8,992 nucleotides of DNA from CAJGDV01 sp036667875 (lineage in GTDB: Bacteria; Bacillota_I; Bacilli_A; RF39; UBA660), in NCBI GenBank assembly GCA_036667875.1, contig JAVWTD010000043.1, forward strand, positions 1-8,992, given 5' to 3'. The position numbers and the translations under genes are program-made. Positions within the stretch are counted from its first letter, which is position 1. Each line of letters begins with the position of its first letter. The notes beneath the pieces are model-generated. The model searched no databases. It saw only the letters and a list, made by a program, of their open reading frames with translations, and was not told where the DNA came from. Of this stretch, positions 1-5,489 are shown in pieces.

Positions 1-258
1 GCTAATAAAAAAATGAAAAAATATTCATTAGGTATGAAACAAAAAGTAGGTATAGCCCAGGTTTTAATGGAAAATCCAAAAATAATGATATTTGATGAAC
101 CCTTTAATGGTCTTGATGAAGAAAGTATAATTAAAATAAGAGAACATTTAAAAAAAATAAAAAAAGATAAAATAATAATAATAGCTACTCATTATAAAGA
201 AGATATAGAAAAACTAATAGATGTAACCATTAAAATATCAAATGGAAAAATAGAATAA
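1..258 (+). CDS. ABC transporter ATP-binding protein, C-terminal part (truncated by window edge)
   Basis: This is the 3' end of a nucleotide-binding subunit that powers an ABC transporter at the inner face of the membrane; the reading frame is open from base 1, so the start and the Walker A motif lie outside the window. Visible in order are the ABC signature in the variant form YSLGMKQK, Walker B with its catalytic glutamate (IMIFDEP), the D-loop (NGLDEES) and the H-loop histidine (ATHYKED). The YSLGMKQ form of the signature is typical of the BcrA/drug- or peptide-export group of ATPases, so an exporter or antimicrobial-resistance transporter is the likeliest role, but the permease is not visible and the substrate cannot be stated. 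The C-terminus is short, with no extra domain after the H-loop strand. The stop codon lies inside the stem of the terminator that follows, so nothing downstream belongs to this operon. Confidence 0.88.
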   Translation, partial: ANKKMKKYSLGMKQKVGIAQVLMENPKIMIFDEPFNGLDEESIIKIREHLKKIKKDKIIIIATHYKEDIEKLIDVTIKISNGKIE

Positions 259-286
259 AACTCGAGTATTTAGTTTTATTCTTTTT
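253..286 (+). terminator. Intrinsic terminator of the ABC ATPase gene
   Basis: A perfect 10-bp stem (253-262 GAATAAAACT with 272-281 AGTTTTATTC) surrounds a 9-nt loop and is followed by five T (282-286). The left arm includes the stop codon of the ATPase gene. The stem is AU-rich, so strength is moderate. Confidence 0.75.
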
Positions 287-288
287 CG

Positions 289-297
289 TGTTATAAT
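289..297 (+). promoter_or_regulatory. Extended -10 promoter for the prepilin-LRR/ttcA unit
   Basis: TGTTATAAT is a perfect extended -10 element directly after the preceding terminator. The hexamer at 17-bp spacing (269-274, TTTAGT) is a poor -35, so recognition probably relies on the TG extension. A GGTGA ribosome binding site at 304-308 follows, before the ATG at 313. Confidence 0.7.
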
Positions 298-312
298 GAA
301 TATGGTGATAAT

Positions 313-1488
313 ATGAAAAAAGGATTTACATTAACAGAACTTCTTGCTGTCTTTATTTTACTTGGAATCATTGCACTTATAGCAGTTCCAGTAATGGGTA
401 CAATAAAAGAAGAATTTAAAAAAAGTACATTTAAAGAGTCTGCGAAAGGAATACTAAAAGCAGGTCAAACATTCTACGCAGAAAATGACTATGAAAACTT
501 CCCAGTCGAAGGACTAGAAGTATCTAATCAAAAATTAAAAATTAAAAATAGAAAGCAATATAATAGTGGAGTATTACTATATAATACTGCGAATGGTCAA
601 TTTGAATTACAATTATTAAGTAATGGCTTATACTGTGCTAATGGTACACTTGACGACTTAAATATAAGTAAAGGTAATTGTGAAACAAAAGATTCATGTT
701 TTACTTTTACTCCAAGTACAGGAACAATAGAAAAATATGACTATCAAACATGTTCAAGTCATGTAGTAATACCTGAAAAAATAAATGGTGTTAATGTTAA
801 AAATATAGCGTCAAATGCCTTTGTTTCTGATGGATTTGAGTATTATTGTAGTAGTGATAAGTTTCTTACTAAAACAGTAAAACCAAGTACATATATAAAA
901 CAGCCTAATGAAATATGCTTAATAAAAAATGCTGTTGAAGGAATAGTTAGTAACAATAGTTTAAAAAGTCTAATGTTACCAAGTACATTAGAAACTATTG
1001 GAGATAATGCCTTTGCAGGAAGTTCCATAAAACTACTTAATTTAGGTAAAAATAATAGTTTAAGAGAAATAAAAGAAGGAGCCTTTGTAGGAAATAAAAA
1101 CTTAAAAACAGTTTCAATTTCAACAAATAATAACCTTTCAATTATAGGATCATATAGTTTCTTTAACACTCCTTTAAAGGAATTTAACTTTAAAAGTCTT
1201 ACTTCGTTATCAGTAATAGATACAGGAGCATTTAATGGAACATCATTAATAAATGTAGATTTATCAAATGCTTTAAACTTAACCTCAATTGGAGAAGATG
1301 CCTTCTTTGGAATAACAAGTACAGGTACTGAACTACAACTAGGAGATAAATCAAAGGTCACAAATGTTGGGAAAAAAGCATTTTGTAATGGACCATTCAT
1401 TTATCAAGGATGGACAAATATAGATAAATACATTACCCCTTTACAATTTACAGAATCTTGTTTAGAAACAATAACATCAATAGCGTAA
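313..1488 (+). CDS. Type IV prepilin-like protein with BspA-type leucine-rich repeats
   Basis: The N-terminus (MKKGFTLTELLAVF) is a class III prepilin signal: a short basic leader, a probable peptidase cleavage after Gly4, Phe at mature position 1 and Glu at position 5. A single hydrophobic helix follows to about residue 29. Residues 30-130 resemble a pseudopilin body. From about 160 to 360 there are seven LRR_5/BspA-type repeats, with the core I-x-x-x-A-F recurring at residues 165, 229, 253, 278, 302, 326 and 352, mostly 24-26 residues apart. Eight cysteines (108, 123, 129, 147, 179, 202, 358, 383) all lie in the exported part and could form disulfides. The product is expected at the cell surface or in a pilus/pseudopilus, where BspA repeats commonly bind host or other cell-surface ligands; that role is inferred from the families. 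The start has a GGTGA site 4 nt upstream. No prepilin peptidase or assembly ATPase lies in the window. Confidence 0.85.
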   Translation: MKKGFTLTELLAVFILLGIIALIAVPVMGTIKEEFKKSTFKESAKGILKAGQTFYAENDYENFPVEGLEVSNQKLKIKNRKQYNSGVLLYNTANGQFELQLLSNGLYCANGTLDDLNISKGNCETKDSCFTFTPSTGTIEKYDYQTCSSHVVIPEKINGVNVKNIASNAFVSDGFEYYCSSDKFLTKTVKPSTYIKQPNEICLIKNAVEGIVSNNSLKSLMLPSTLETIGDNAFAGSSIKLLNLGKNNSLREIKEGAFVGNKNLKTVSISTNNNLSIIGSYSFFNTPLKEFNFKSLTSLSVIDTGAFNGTSLINVDLSNALNLTSIGEDAFFGITSTGTELQLGDKSKVTNVGKKAFCNGPFIYQGWTNIDKYITPLQFTESCLETITSIA

Positions 1489-1500
1489 AAAGGTGAAAAA

Positions 1501-2298
1501 ATGAATAAAGAAATAGAAAAATCAATTATAAAAAAATATCGAAAAGAAATATGGGGAAAATTCGTAAAAGCAGTAAAAGAATTTGAACTAATAAAAGAAA
1601 ACGACAAAATAGCAGTTTGCATAAGTGGAGGAAAAGATTCCTTTGTATTAGCAAAATGTATGCAAGAATTATTAAGGCATGGAAAATTTCATTATGATTT
1701 AGAATTCATTGTAATGAATCCGGGATATTCAAAAGAAAGTTTAGAAAAAATTAAAGACAATTTAAAATTAATGGAAATAGATGCTCATATTTTTGAAACA
1801 CCTATATTTGAAATTACCGAAACAATAGAAAATCCATGTTATCTATGTGCTAGAATGAGACGAGGATACCTCTATAGTTACGCTAAAAGTTTAGGATGTA
1901 ATAAAATAGCCCTTGGTCATCACTTTGATGATGTAATAGAAACTATTATGATGAATTTACTTTATAATGGACAATATTCTAGCATGGTTCCAAAACTTAA
2001 AAGTGATAACTTTGAAAACATGGAACTAATTAGACCATTATTCTTTGTAAGAGAAAAAGATATTATCAATTTTAAAAAAAGTAATAACTTAGAATTTATT
2101 GGTTGTGCCTGTAAATTAACAAAAAAAGATATAGGCAAAAGAAAAGAAGTAAAAGAACTAATTTTAAAACTTAATGAAATGTATAAAGATGCAGATAAAT
2201 GTATCTTTGCTTCACAATTTAATGTTAACCTAAATACTGTTTTAGGATACAAGAAGAAAAATGAAGTTCATTCTTTTTTAGAAAATTATGATGTGTAA
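1501..2298 (+). CDS. ttcA: TtcA-family PP-loop ATPase, probable tRNA 2-thiocytidine synthetase
   Basis: The 265-aa protein has the PP-loop ATP-pyrophosphatase motif SGGKDS (42-47), the PCYLC pair (Cys113, Cys116) followed by RMRRG, the segment GHHFDDVIET (139-148), and a third cysteine region GCACK (Cys202, Cys204). In E. coli TtcA, three cysteines at equivalent places hold a 4Fe-4S cluster, and the enzyme adenylates and thiolates cytidine 32 of certain tRNAs. The second cysteine motif here is C-x-C rather than the E. coli C-x-x-C. The C-terminal 60 residues diverge, and E. coli TtcA (311 aa) is longer. Related Firmicute proteins are often annotated TtcA without proof that s2C32 is made, so the exact tRNA target is uncertain. 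An AGGTGA site (1491-1496) sits 4 nt before the ATG, and the gene is 12 nt after the prepilin-LRR gene, probably on the same transcript. No convincing terminator follows the stop codon. Confidence 0.85.
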   Translation: MNKEIEKSIIKKYRKEIWGKFVKAVKEFELIKENDKIAVCISGGKDSFVLAKCMQELLRHGKFHYDLEFIVMNPGYSKESLEKIKDNLKLMEIDAHIFETPIFEITETIENPCYLCARMRRGYLYSYAKSLGCNKIALGHHFDDVIETIMMNLLYNGQYSSMVPKLKSDNFENMELIRPLFFVREKDIINFKKSNNLEFIGCACKLTKKDIGKRKEVKELILKLNEMYKDADKCIFASQFNVNLNTVLGYKKKNEVHSFLENYDV

Positions 2299-2334
2299 AG
2301 TAGTGTCTAATTTATAGATTTAATAATATTTATA

Positions 2335-2343
2335 TGTTATACT
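2335..2343 (+). promoter_or_regulatory. Extended -10 promoter for the structured RNA
   Basis: TGTTATACT matches the extended -10 consensus except at one base. No recognisable -35 lies 17 bp upstream (TAGATT at 2315-2320). The expected start site, about 2350, falls exactly at the 5' edge of the closing helix of the RNA, which supports the assignment. Confidence 0.6.
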
Positions 2344-2349
2344 TAAAAT

Positions 2350-2533
2350 ACCTAAGAGATAAGGTTTACTCATTTTAGAAAAACCTACTAATTAACAATA
2401 TAGGAAATCTAAATCAATTATGGTGTTGAATACTTAAACGTAGTTTTAAGAATCCTAAAGTAATTGAGGGGATATCCACCCTGGGCGACCGGGTTTTATC
2501 GTTAACGAGTGCCGATTTCTTGGGTTTTTTTTT
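2350..2533 (+). ncRNA. Structured non-coding RNA of about 180 nt, family unassigned (raiA-type RNA is one candidate)
   Basis: No ORF fits this interval, but it can fold extensively. A 9-bp closing helix pairs 2351-2359 (CCTAAGAGA) with 2516-2524 (TTTCTTGGG) and is followed by nine T (2525-2533). Inside are: a hairpin 2362-2367/2381-2386; a 7-bp helix 2414-2420/2461-2467; a nested hairpin 2433-2438/2445-2450; and a GC-rich hairpin 2478-2484/2489-2494 with a GCGA (GNRA) tetraloop and one bulged U. Two further pairings would make pseudoknots: 2374-2379 (in the first hairpin loop) with 2408-2413, and 2401-2405 with 2453-2457. The local GC content around 2468-2493 is far above that of the neighbours, as expected for a selected RNA. 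A stand-alone RNA is favoured because it has its own promoter and because tcdA has another promoter after the T run. A closing stem, this length and pseudoknots would suit the raiA RNA class, but I cannot confirm that consensus from memory. A tcdA leader/riboswitch is the alternative. Confidence 0.7.
2516..2533 (+). terminator. 3' end and probable terminator of the structured RNA
   Basis: The 3' strand of the closing helix (2516-2524) runs straight into nine consecutive T. The partner strand is some 160 nt upstream, so the folded RNA itself, rather than a simple local hairpin, would provide the termination structure. Confidence 0.55.
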
Positions 2534-2548
2534 GTCCTGTGATATAAT
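2520..2548 (+). promoter_or_regulatory. Extended -10 promoter for tcdA and the 173-aa gene
   Basis: TGATATAAT at 2540-2548 is a perfect extended -10. TTGGGT at 2520-2525, at exactly 17-bp spacing, is a weak -35 that lies inside the 3' end of the upstream RNA gene. The predicted start near 2555 leaves a leader of only about 13 nt carrying the AGGTGA site (2557-2562). Confidence 0.65.
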
Positions 2549-2567
2549 ATTATTACAGGTGATAAAA

Positions 2568-3254
2568 ATGGAATTTGACAGACTAAAGTTGTTAGTAGGA
2601 GATATAGATAATATAATAAATAAAACTATTTTAATAATAGGAATAGGTGGAGTTGGAGGTTACGCTCTTGAAGCCTTAGCTAGAAGTGGAGTAGGTAATT
2701 TAATTATAATTGATAATGATAAAATTGATATAACAAACATAAATAGACAAATCATTGCGCTACACTCAAATATTGGAAAACTTAAAGTAGACGTGGCTTA
2801 CGATAGAATAAAAGACATAAACCCATCATGTAATATAATAAAGTATCCTATTTTATTAGATGAAATAAATATTTATGACATATTAAACAAACATAAAGTA
2901 GACTATATAGTAGATGCATGTGACACATTAAAAGTCAAAAAAGAACTTATCAGATTCGCATCTTCTAAAAACATTAAATTAATATCATCCATGGGGACTG
3001 GAAACAAACTAGACCCAACAAAACTAGAAATAACAGATATAAGAAAAACAGAATATGATCCAATAGCAAGAATATTAAGGAAAATGGTAAAAGATGAGAA
3101 AATAAAAAACAAAATAATTGTCGTTGCAAGTAAAGAACAACCAATAAAAACTAATACAAATATAATTGCATCAAACTCATTTGTTCCATCAACAGCAGGA
3201 CTTTTAATAGCGTCTTATATCATTAATGACATTGTTGGAGGTAAAAATGAATAA
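2568..3254 (+). CDS. tcdA: tRNA threonylcarbamoyladenosine dehydratase (TcdA/CsdL, ThiF-E1 family)
   Basis: TcdA uses ATP to cyclise the t6A base at tRNA position 37 to ct6A in the cytoplasm. The 228-aa product shows the E1-like Rossmann motif GIGGVGG (25-31), the acidic residue after the second strand (IIDND, 47-51), the ATP-contacting NINRQ (57-61), and the family-specific SMGTGNKLDP (141-150) followed by ITDIRKTEYDPIARILR. FVPSTAGL (205-212) and a short helix close the domain. It is shorter than the 268-aa E. coli protein, mainly at the C-terminus. The CxxC zinc motifs of ThiF/MoeB are absent, as expected for TcdA. The ATG at 2568 is chosen because AGGTGA (2557-2562) precedes it and the promoter -10 is at 2543; an upstream in-frame TTG at 2520 would lie before the promoter. 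The last 8 nt overlap the next gene. Confidence 0.9.
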   Translation: MEFDRLKLLVGDIDNIINKTILIIGIGGVGGYALEALARSGVGNLIIIDNDKIDITNINRQIIALHSNIGKLKVDVAYDRIKDINPSCNIIKYPILLDEINIYDILNKHKVDYIVDACDTLKVKKELIRFASSKNIKLISSMGTGNKLDPTKLEITDIRKTEYDPIARILRKMVKDEKIKNKIIVVASKEQPIKTNTNIIASNSFVPSTAGLLIASYIINDIVGGKNE

Positions 3255-3768
3255 TAAACTTATCAAATATGCCAAGAGAATATCAGGAAACATCTTATCA
3301 ATAGGATTTTCAGCTGATTCAAAATTATTGAAACTATTCAAAGAAAACAAAAAAACAAAAGATGTTTTTGTCTTAACAAATAAAGGCAAAAAAGGAAACA
3401 AAAAAGTATTTAACAATAAATCAGTAAAAGTAAAAAAAATATATAAACATTTTAAAAAAGAAAATATAGATTATACTTTTCTTGAATATTCAAGTGTCTT
3501 AAAACATTTAAAAACGCTTATTAAAAATAGTATAGACTTAACAAATAAAGAAGTAATATTGTTTTTAGATAATAAAGATGTAGATATCTCTAATTTAATT
3601 CAAAGATATGAAAGATACAAATGTACTGTTAAAAATATAGATAATGATTTCTTAATAATAGATGTAGAAAACAAAAAGACAAACATAATAAAAAATATTA
3701 TATTCTATATAAAAGACATACTTTATGAAACATCAGAAGCCTTAGCCTTTCTTATAATAGGAAGTTAA
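3247..3768 (+). CDS. Conserved-looking hypothetical protein translationally coupled to tcdA
   Basis: I do not recognise this 173-aa protein. It is lysine-rich and has no signal peptide. Its predicted pattern alternates strands and helices: strand-like NILSIGF (15-21), DVFVLTNK (39-46), YTFLEY (76-81), KEVILFLDN (101-109) and DFLIIDV (134-140), then a hydrophobic C-terminal segment (148-173) rich in Ile, Leu and Phe. This could be a degenerate Rossmann-like, for example methyltransferase-like, fold, but no catalytic motif is visible, so that is speculation. The ATG at 3247 is preferred over an in-frame ATG at 3226 because a full GGAGGT site (3237-3242) lies just upstream of it. It overlaps the end of tcdA by 8 nt, so the two are co-transcribed and probably translationally coupled. 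A strong terminator follows. Confidence 0.75.
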   Translation: MNNKLIKYAKRISGNILSIGFSADSKLLKLFKENKKTKDVFVLTNKGKKGNKKVFNNKSVKVKKIYKHFKKENIDYTFLEYSSVLKHLKTLIKNSIDLTNKEVILFLDNKDVDISNLIQRYERYKCTVKNIDNDFLIIDVENKKTNIIKNIIFYIKDILYETSEALAFLIIGS

Positions 3769-3779
3769 AAATACTCTTT

Positions 3780-3815
3780 ACTAATCTGTTTAATAAGTAA
3801 ATAGATTAGTTTTTT
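3780..3815 (+). terminator. Strong intrinsic terminator after the tcdA operon
   Basis: A 13-bp stem with one G-U pair (3780-3792 with 3798-3810) encloses a 5-nt loop. A run of T (3810-3815) overlaps the stem end. Confidence 0.9.
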
Positions 3816-4046
3816 AATATCTGTCTTCTTAACTTTTATACTTATTTTTCATTTTAGTATTTCTCCTTAATATACCAACAAGTAAGGATTATTATATAGC
3901 TTTGTATGATTAAACGCAACTTTAAAGATTGTACGATTAAATGCAACTACAGTAAAATTTAAGGTTGCATTTACTAATTCAAATGACTTATTCTTAAAAA
4001 AAAATGTAAAAAGTAACAAATATAGTAATGATTAATTAGTACTATG
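3816..4046 (+). other. Intergenic stretch without a gene
   Basis: This 231-bp AT-rich interval sits between the tcdA-operon terminator and the promoter of the exported-protein pair. I see no credible ORF, tRNA or structured RNA in either strand. Its only notable content is the direct/inverted repeat cluster at 3903-3973. Confidence 0.6.
3903..3973. repeat. Direct plus inverted repeat cluster (TAAATGCAAC motif)
   Basis: A 19-nt direct repeat occurs at 3903-3921 and 3930-3948 with two differences (T/C at 3907/3934 and C/T at 3915/3942), start-to-start distance 27 bp. The core TAAATGCAAC of the second copy (3938-3947) is a perfect 10-bp inverted match to GTTGCATTTA at 3964-3973. No T run follows, so it is not a normal terminator. 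It could be a protein-binding site or the scar of a mobile-element end; no transposase is present. Confidence 0.8.
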
Positions 4047-4055
4047 TGATATAAT
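4047..4055 (+). promoter_or_regulatory. Extended -10 promoter for the exported-protein pair
   Basis: TGATATAAT is identical to the extended -10 of tcdA and smc. The 17-bp upstream hexamer (AATGAT) is not a useful -35. A second TATAAT at 4068-4073 lacks the TG extension and is a weaker alternative. Confidence 0.6.
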
Positions 4056-4095
4056 AAAGTTGGATTATATAATATTAAGAAAGTAGGTAGATAAA

Positions 4096-4839
4096 ATGAA
4101 AAGAATAATTTTAGGTTTTTTGATATTTATTGCTTTTTCATCTAATGTTTTTGCAAAGAATGATAATAGCAGGAAAGTTTTAAAGAAAATCGGTTATACA
4201 GACAGTGAAATAAAAAATTTGTCACAAAATGAAATCGAACAATATTCAAATGTTGATTTAAATAGTATTAAATCAACAATTAAATATTATAAAACTAGTT
4301 ACTCTGGTATAGATAATGAAATTACTAAAATAGAGTATTATAACACTAGCATAGTACAACCATTAACTACAAGCGAAGATAATTATGTGAAAATTATTAT
4401 TTCTGTAAATGCACAAAATGGTAAGTATTACCCAAGGATGCATGTTATATGGAAAAATACACCTGGTAAAAAAAGTTCTGATTATATTGGATTAGTATGG
4501 AAGGGTAATAATTATTCAAATGTTACCGTATCAACGACAGATTCTACATTTTTAACATATATGGATTCATCAGTAAGAGAGTTACCTGAATACTATACAA
4601 AATTAGCAAAATTTAATATTAATTCAGGTTTGGTATTATCTGTAGTTGAGATTTTAACAATTGAAACAGCTACAAATCCTTATAATCTCTGTGGTAGTTA
4701 TTATCATGTAGATAACGTAGTAGATCCTGCTACACCATATCCTAATGGGATTTTCCCACAAACAAATGGTGAATTTTGGTGGCAAAATGGTCAAAGCTTT
4801 ACAGATTCAATTTTTATGGTAAGGCAAATTTGTTTATAA
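4096..4839 (+). CDS. Secreted protein of unknown function
   Basis: I do not recognise this 247-aa protein. Its N-terminus is a clear Sec signal peptide: basic MKR, a hydrophobic core, and a VFA cleavage site after residue 20, giving a mature protein of about 227 residues outside the cell. There is no lipobox, LPxTG or further membrane segment. The mature part starts with a charged helical stretch (25-60) and continues as a probable beta-rich domain with many Tyr, Thr and Ser. Near the C-terminus is an aromatic segment EFWWQNG (226-232). Only two cysteines occur (199 and 246), which could form a single disulfide tying the C-terminus. A weak AGGT-type site (4084-4090) precedes the ATG. The stop codon is one base before the start of the next gene, so the two are expected to be made together. 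Several features fit a surface factor or toxin-like secreted protein, but nothing visible proves it. Confidence 0.8.
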   Translation: MKRIILGFLIFIAFSSNVFAKNDNSRKVLKKIGYTDSEIKNLSQNEIEQYSNVDLNSIKSTIKYYKTSYSGIDNEITKIEYYNTSIVQPLTTSEDNYVKIIISVNAQNGKYYPRMHVIWKNTPGKKSSDYIGLVWKGNNYSNVTVSTTDSTFLTYMDSSVRELPEYYTKLAKFNINSGLVLSVVEILTIETATNPYNLCGSYYHVDNVVDPATPYPNGIFPQTNGEFWWQNGQSFTDSIFMVRQICL

Positions 4840-4840
4840 A

Positions 4841-5257
4841 ATGAAAAAAAATATTATTATAATAATTATTGCCACAATACTAATTTTAGAAAATTGTTAT
4901 CTATTAATAATCCAAAAAAAACAATATCCAATTATATATCATTATGAAGATAATCTTTTTGTTATAGAACCATTTTCAATGATATATGGTAGAAAACAAG
5001 AATTTTATTCTTCAGATTTACATATATTAAATGAAAAACTTATAGGAAAGTCATTTAGCATAGATTTATGTATAAATAAGAATTGTACTTTTTTAATGAA
5101 AGGTAATGATTTAAAGAAAGATACTAAAATAAACGGTATATCTAAAAATATTTATAATAAAAAATATGAAGATGATTTTTATGACATTGAGAATAATACA
5201 TATTATAAAATTAAAATAGACGACTTGGTTTATAAATTAAAACTAGATACTATGTAA
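4841..5257 (+). CDS. Small membrane-anchored extracytoplasmic protein of unknown function
   Basis: This 138-aa protein is not recognised. An uninterrupted hydrophobic segment at residues 4-24, including a run of six Ile, follows MKKN and should act as an uncleaved membrane anchor. Residues 25-138 would lie outside. ENC at 17-19 is not a proper lipobox. Cys77 and Cys82 (CINKNC) are close enough for a disulfide. The rest is rich in Tyr, Lys, Asp and Asn and appears beta-structured. The start lies 1 nt after the stop of the secreted-protein gene and has no good ribosome binding site at normal spacing, so translation probably depends on ribosomes finishing the upstream gene. That tight link suggests the two products function together, for instance as a secreted protein and a membrane partner. 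The last codons and stop lie in a 26-bp unit that is duplicated directly downstream. Confidence 0.75.
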   Translation: MKKNIIIIIIATILILENCYLLIIQKKQYPIIYHYEDNLFVIEPFSMIYGRKQEFYSSDLHILNEKLIGKSFSIDLCINKNCTFLMKGNDLKKDTKINGISKNIYNKKYEDDFYDIENNTYYKIKIDDLVYKLKLDTM

Positions 5258-5283
5258 ATAAATTAAAACTAGATACTATGTAG
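5232..5283. repeat. 26-bp tandem duplication across a stop codon
   Basis: 5232-5257 and 5258-5283 are adjacent copies that are identical except for the last base (A versus G), and the next three bases begin a third copy. The first copy encodes the last residues and TAA of the 138-aa protein; the second is untranslated. Near-identity suggests a recent slippage or recombination event. Confidence 0.9.
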
Positions 5284-5301
5284 ATATATTATATAATTCA
5301 T

Positions 5302-5326
5302 AAAGAATGATTTTAATCATTCTTTT
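5302..5326 (+). terminator. Terminator of the exported-protein pair
   Basis: A perfect 10-bp stem (5302-5311 AAAGAATGAT with 5316-5325 ATCATTCTTT) has a TTTA loop. It ends in four T (5323-5326), a short tract, so termination may be partial. Confidence 0.75.
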
Positions 5327-5437
5327 AATATGTAATTATTAAATTAGGATATAAAGAATATAATTAAAAGTTGATACTTTATAAATTTACCCGTTTTTGT
5401 GTTTCCAGAATAATTCTGTAAATGTAACCGTGCTTTA

Positions 5438-5466
5438 TTGTTTTTTTATGTATTTATTGATATAAT
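5438..5466 (+). promoter_or_regulatory. Promoter of smc
   Basis: TGATATAAT at 5458-5466 is a perfect extended -10. TTGTTT at 5438-5443, 17 bp upstream, is a partial -35. The ribosome binding site AGGGTGG (5479-5485) lies close before the ATG. Confidence 0.75.
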
Positions 5467-5489
5467 TAAAAGTAGTTTAGGGTGGTAGA

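Noticed and set aside
843..1400. 185-aa ORF on the minus strand inside the prepilin-LRR gene
   Set aside because: Antisense shadow of a well-supported gene, with no ribosome binding site or recognisable domain. The same applies to the minus-strand ORFs inside ttcA, tcdA and smc.
2306..2318. Terminator after ttcA
   Set aside because: Only a 4-bp TCTA/TAGA pairing without a T run; too weak to call.
2350..2533. 6S RNA
   Set aside because: Length and closing stem would fit, but 6S is a long rod with a central bubble; here there are several local hairpins and possible pseudoknots, and no clear open central bubble could be drawn.
2350..2533. T-box leader controlling tcdA
   Set aside because: No T-box sequence (TGGNACCGCG-like) or antiterminator arrangement, and tcdA has its own promoter after the T run.
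2520..2567. In-frame upstream TTG start extending tcdA by 16 codons
   Set aside because: It lies in the RNA 3' end and upstream of the -10 at 2543; the extension does not resemble the family N-terminus, and the ATG at 2568 has a proper AGGTGA site.
3226..3246. Earlier ATG for the 173-aa gene
   Set aside because: No ribosome binding site at normal distance, whereas GGAGGT sits just before the ATG at 3247.
3938..3973. Intrinsic terminator formed by the TAAATGCAAC inverted repeat
   Set aside because: No T run follows the stem, and the strong terminator at 3780-3815 already ends the upstream operon.
4850..4870. Slippery AT-run in the start of the 138-aa gene as a phase-variation tract
   Set aside because: It is a mixed ATT/ATA stretch encoding the membrane helix, not a homopolymer or uniform repeat.
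5406..5418. Near-palindrome CAGAATAATTCTG upstream of smc as an operator
   Set aside because: Short AT-rich symmetry is common here, and it lies well upstream of the promoter with no second copy seen.
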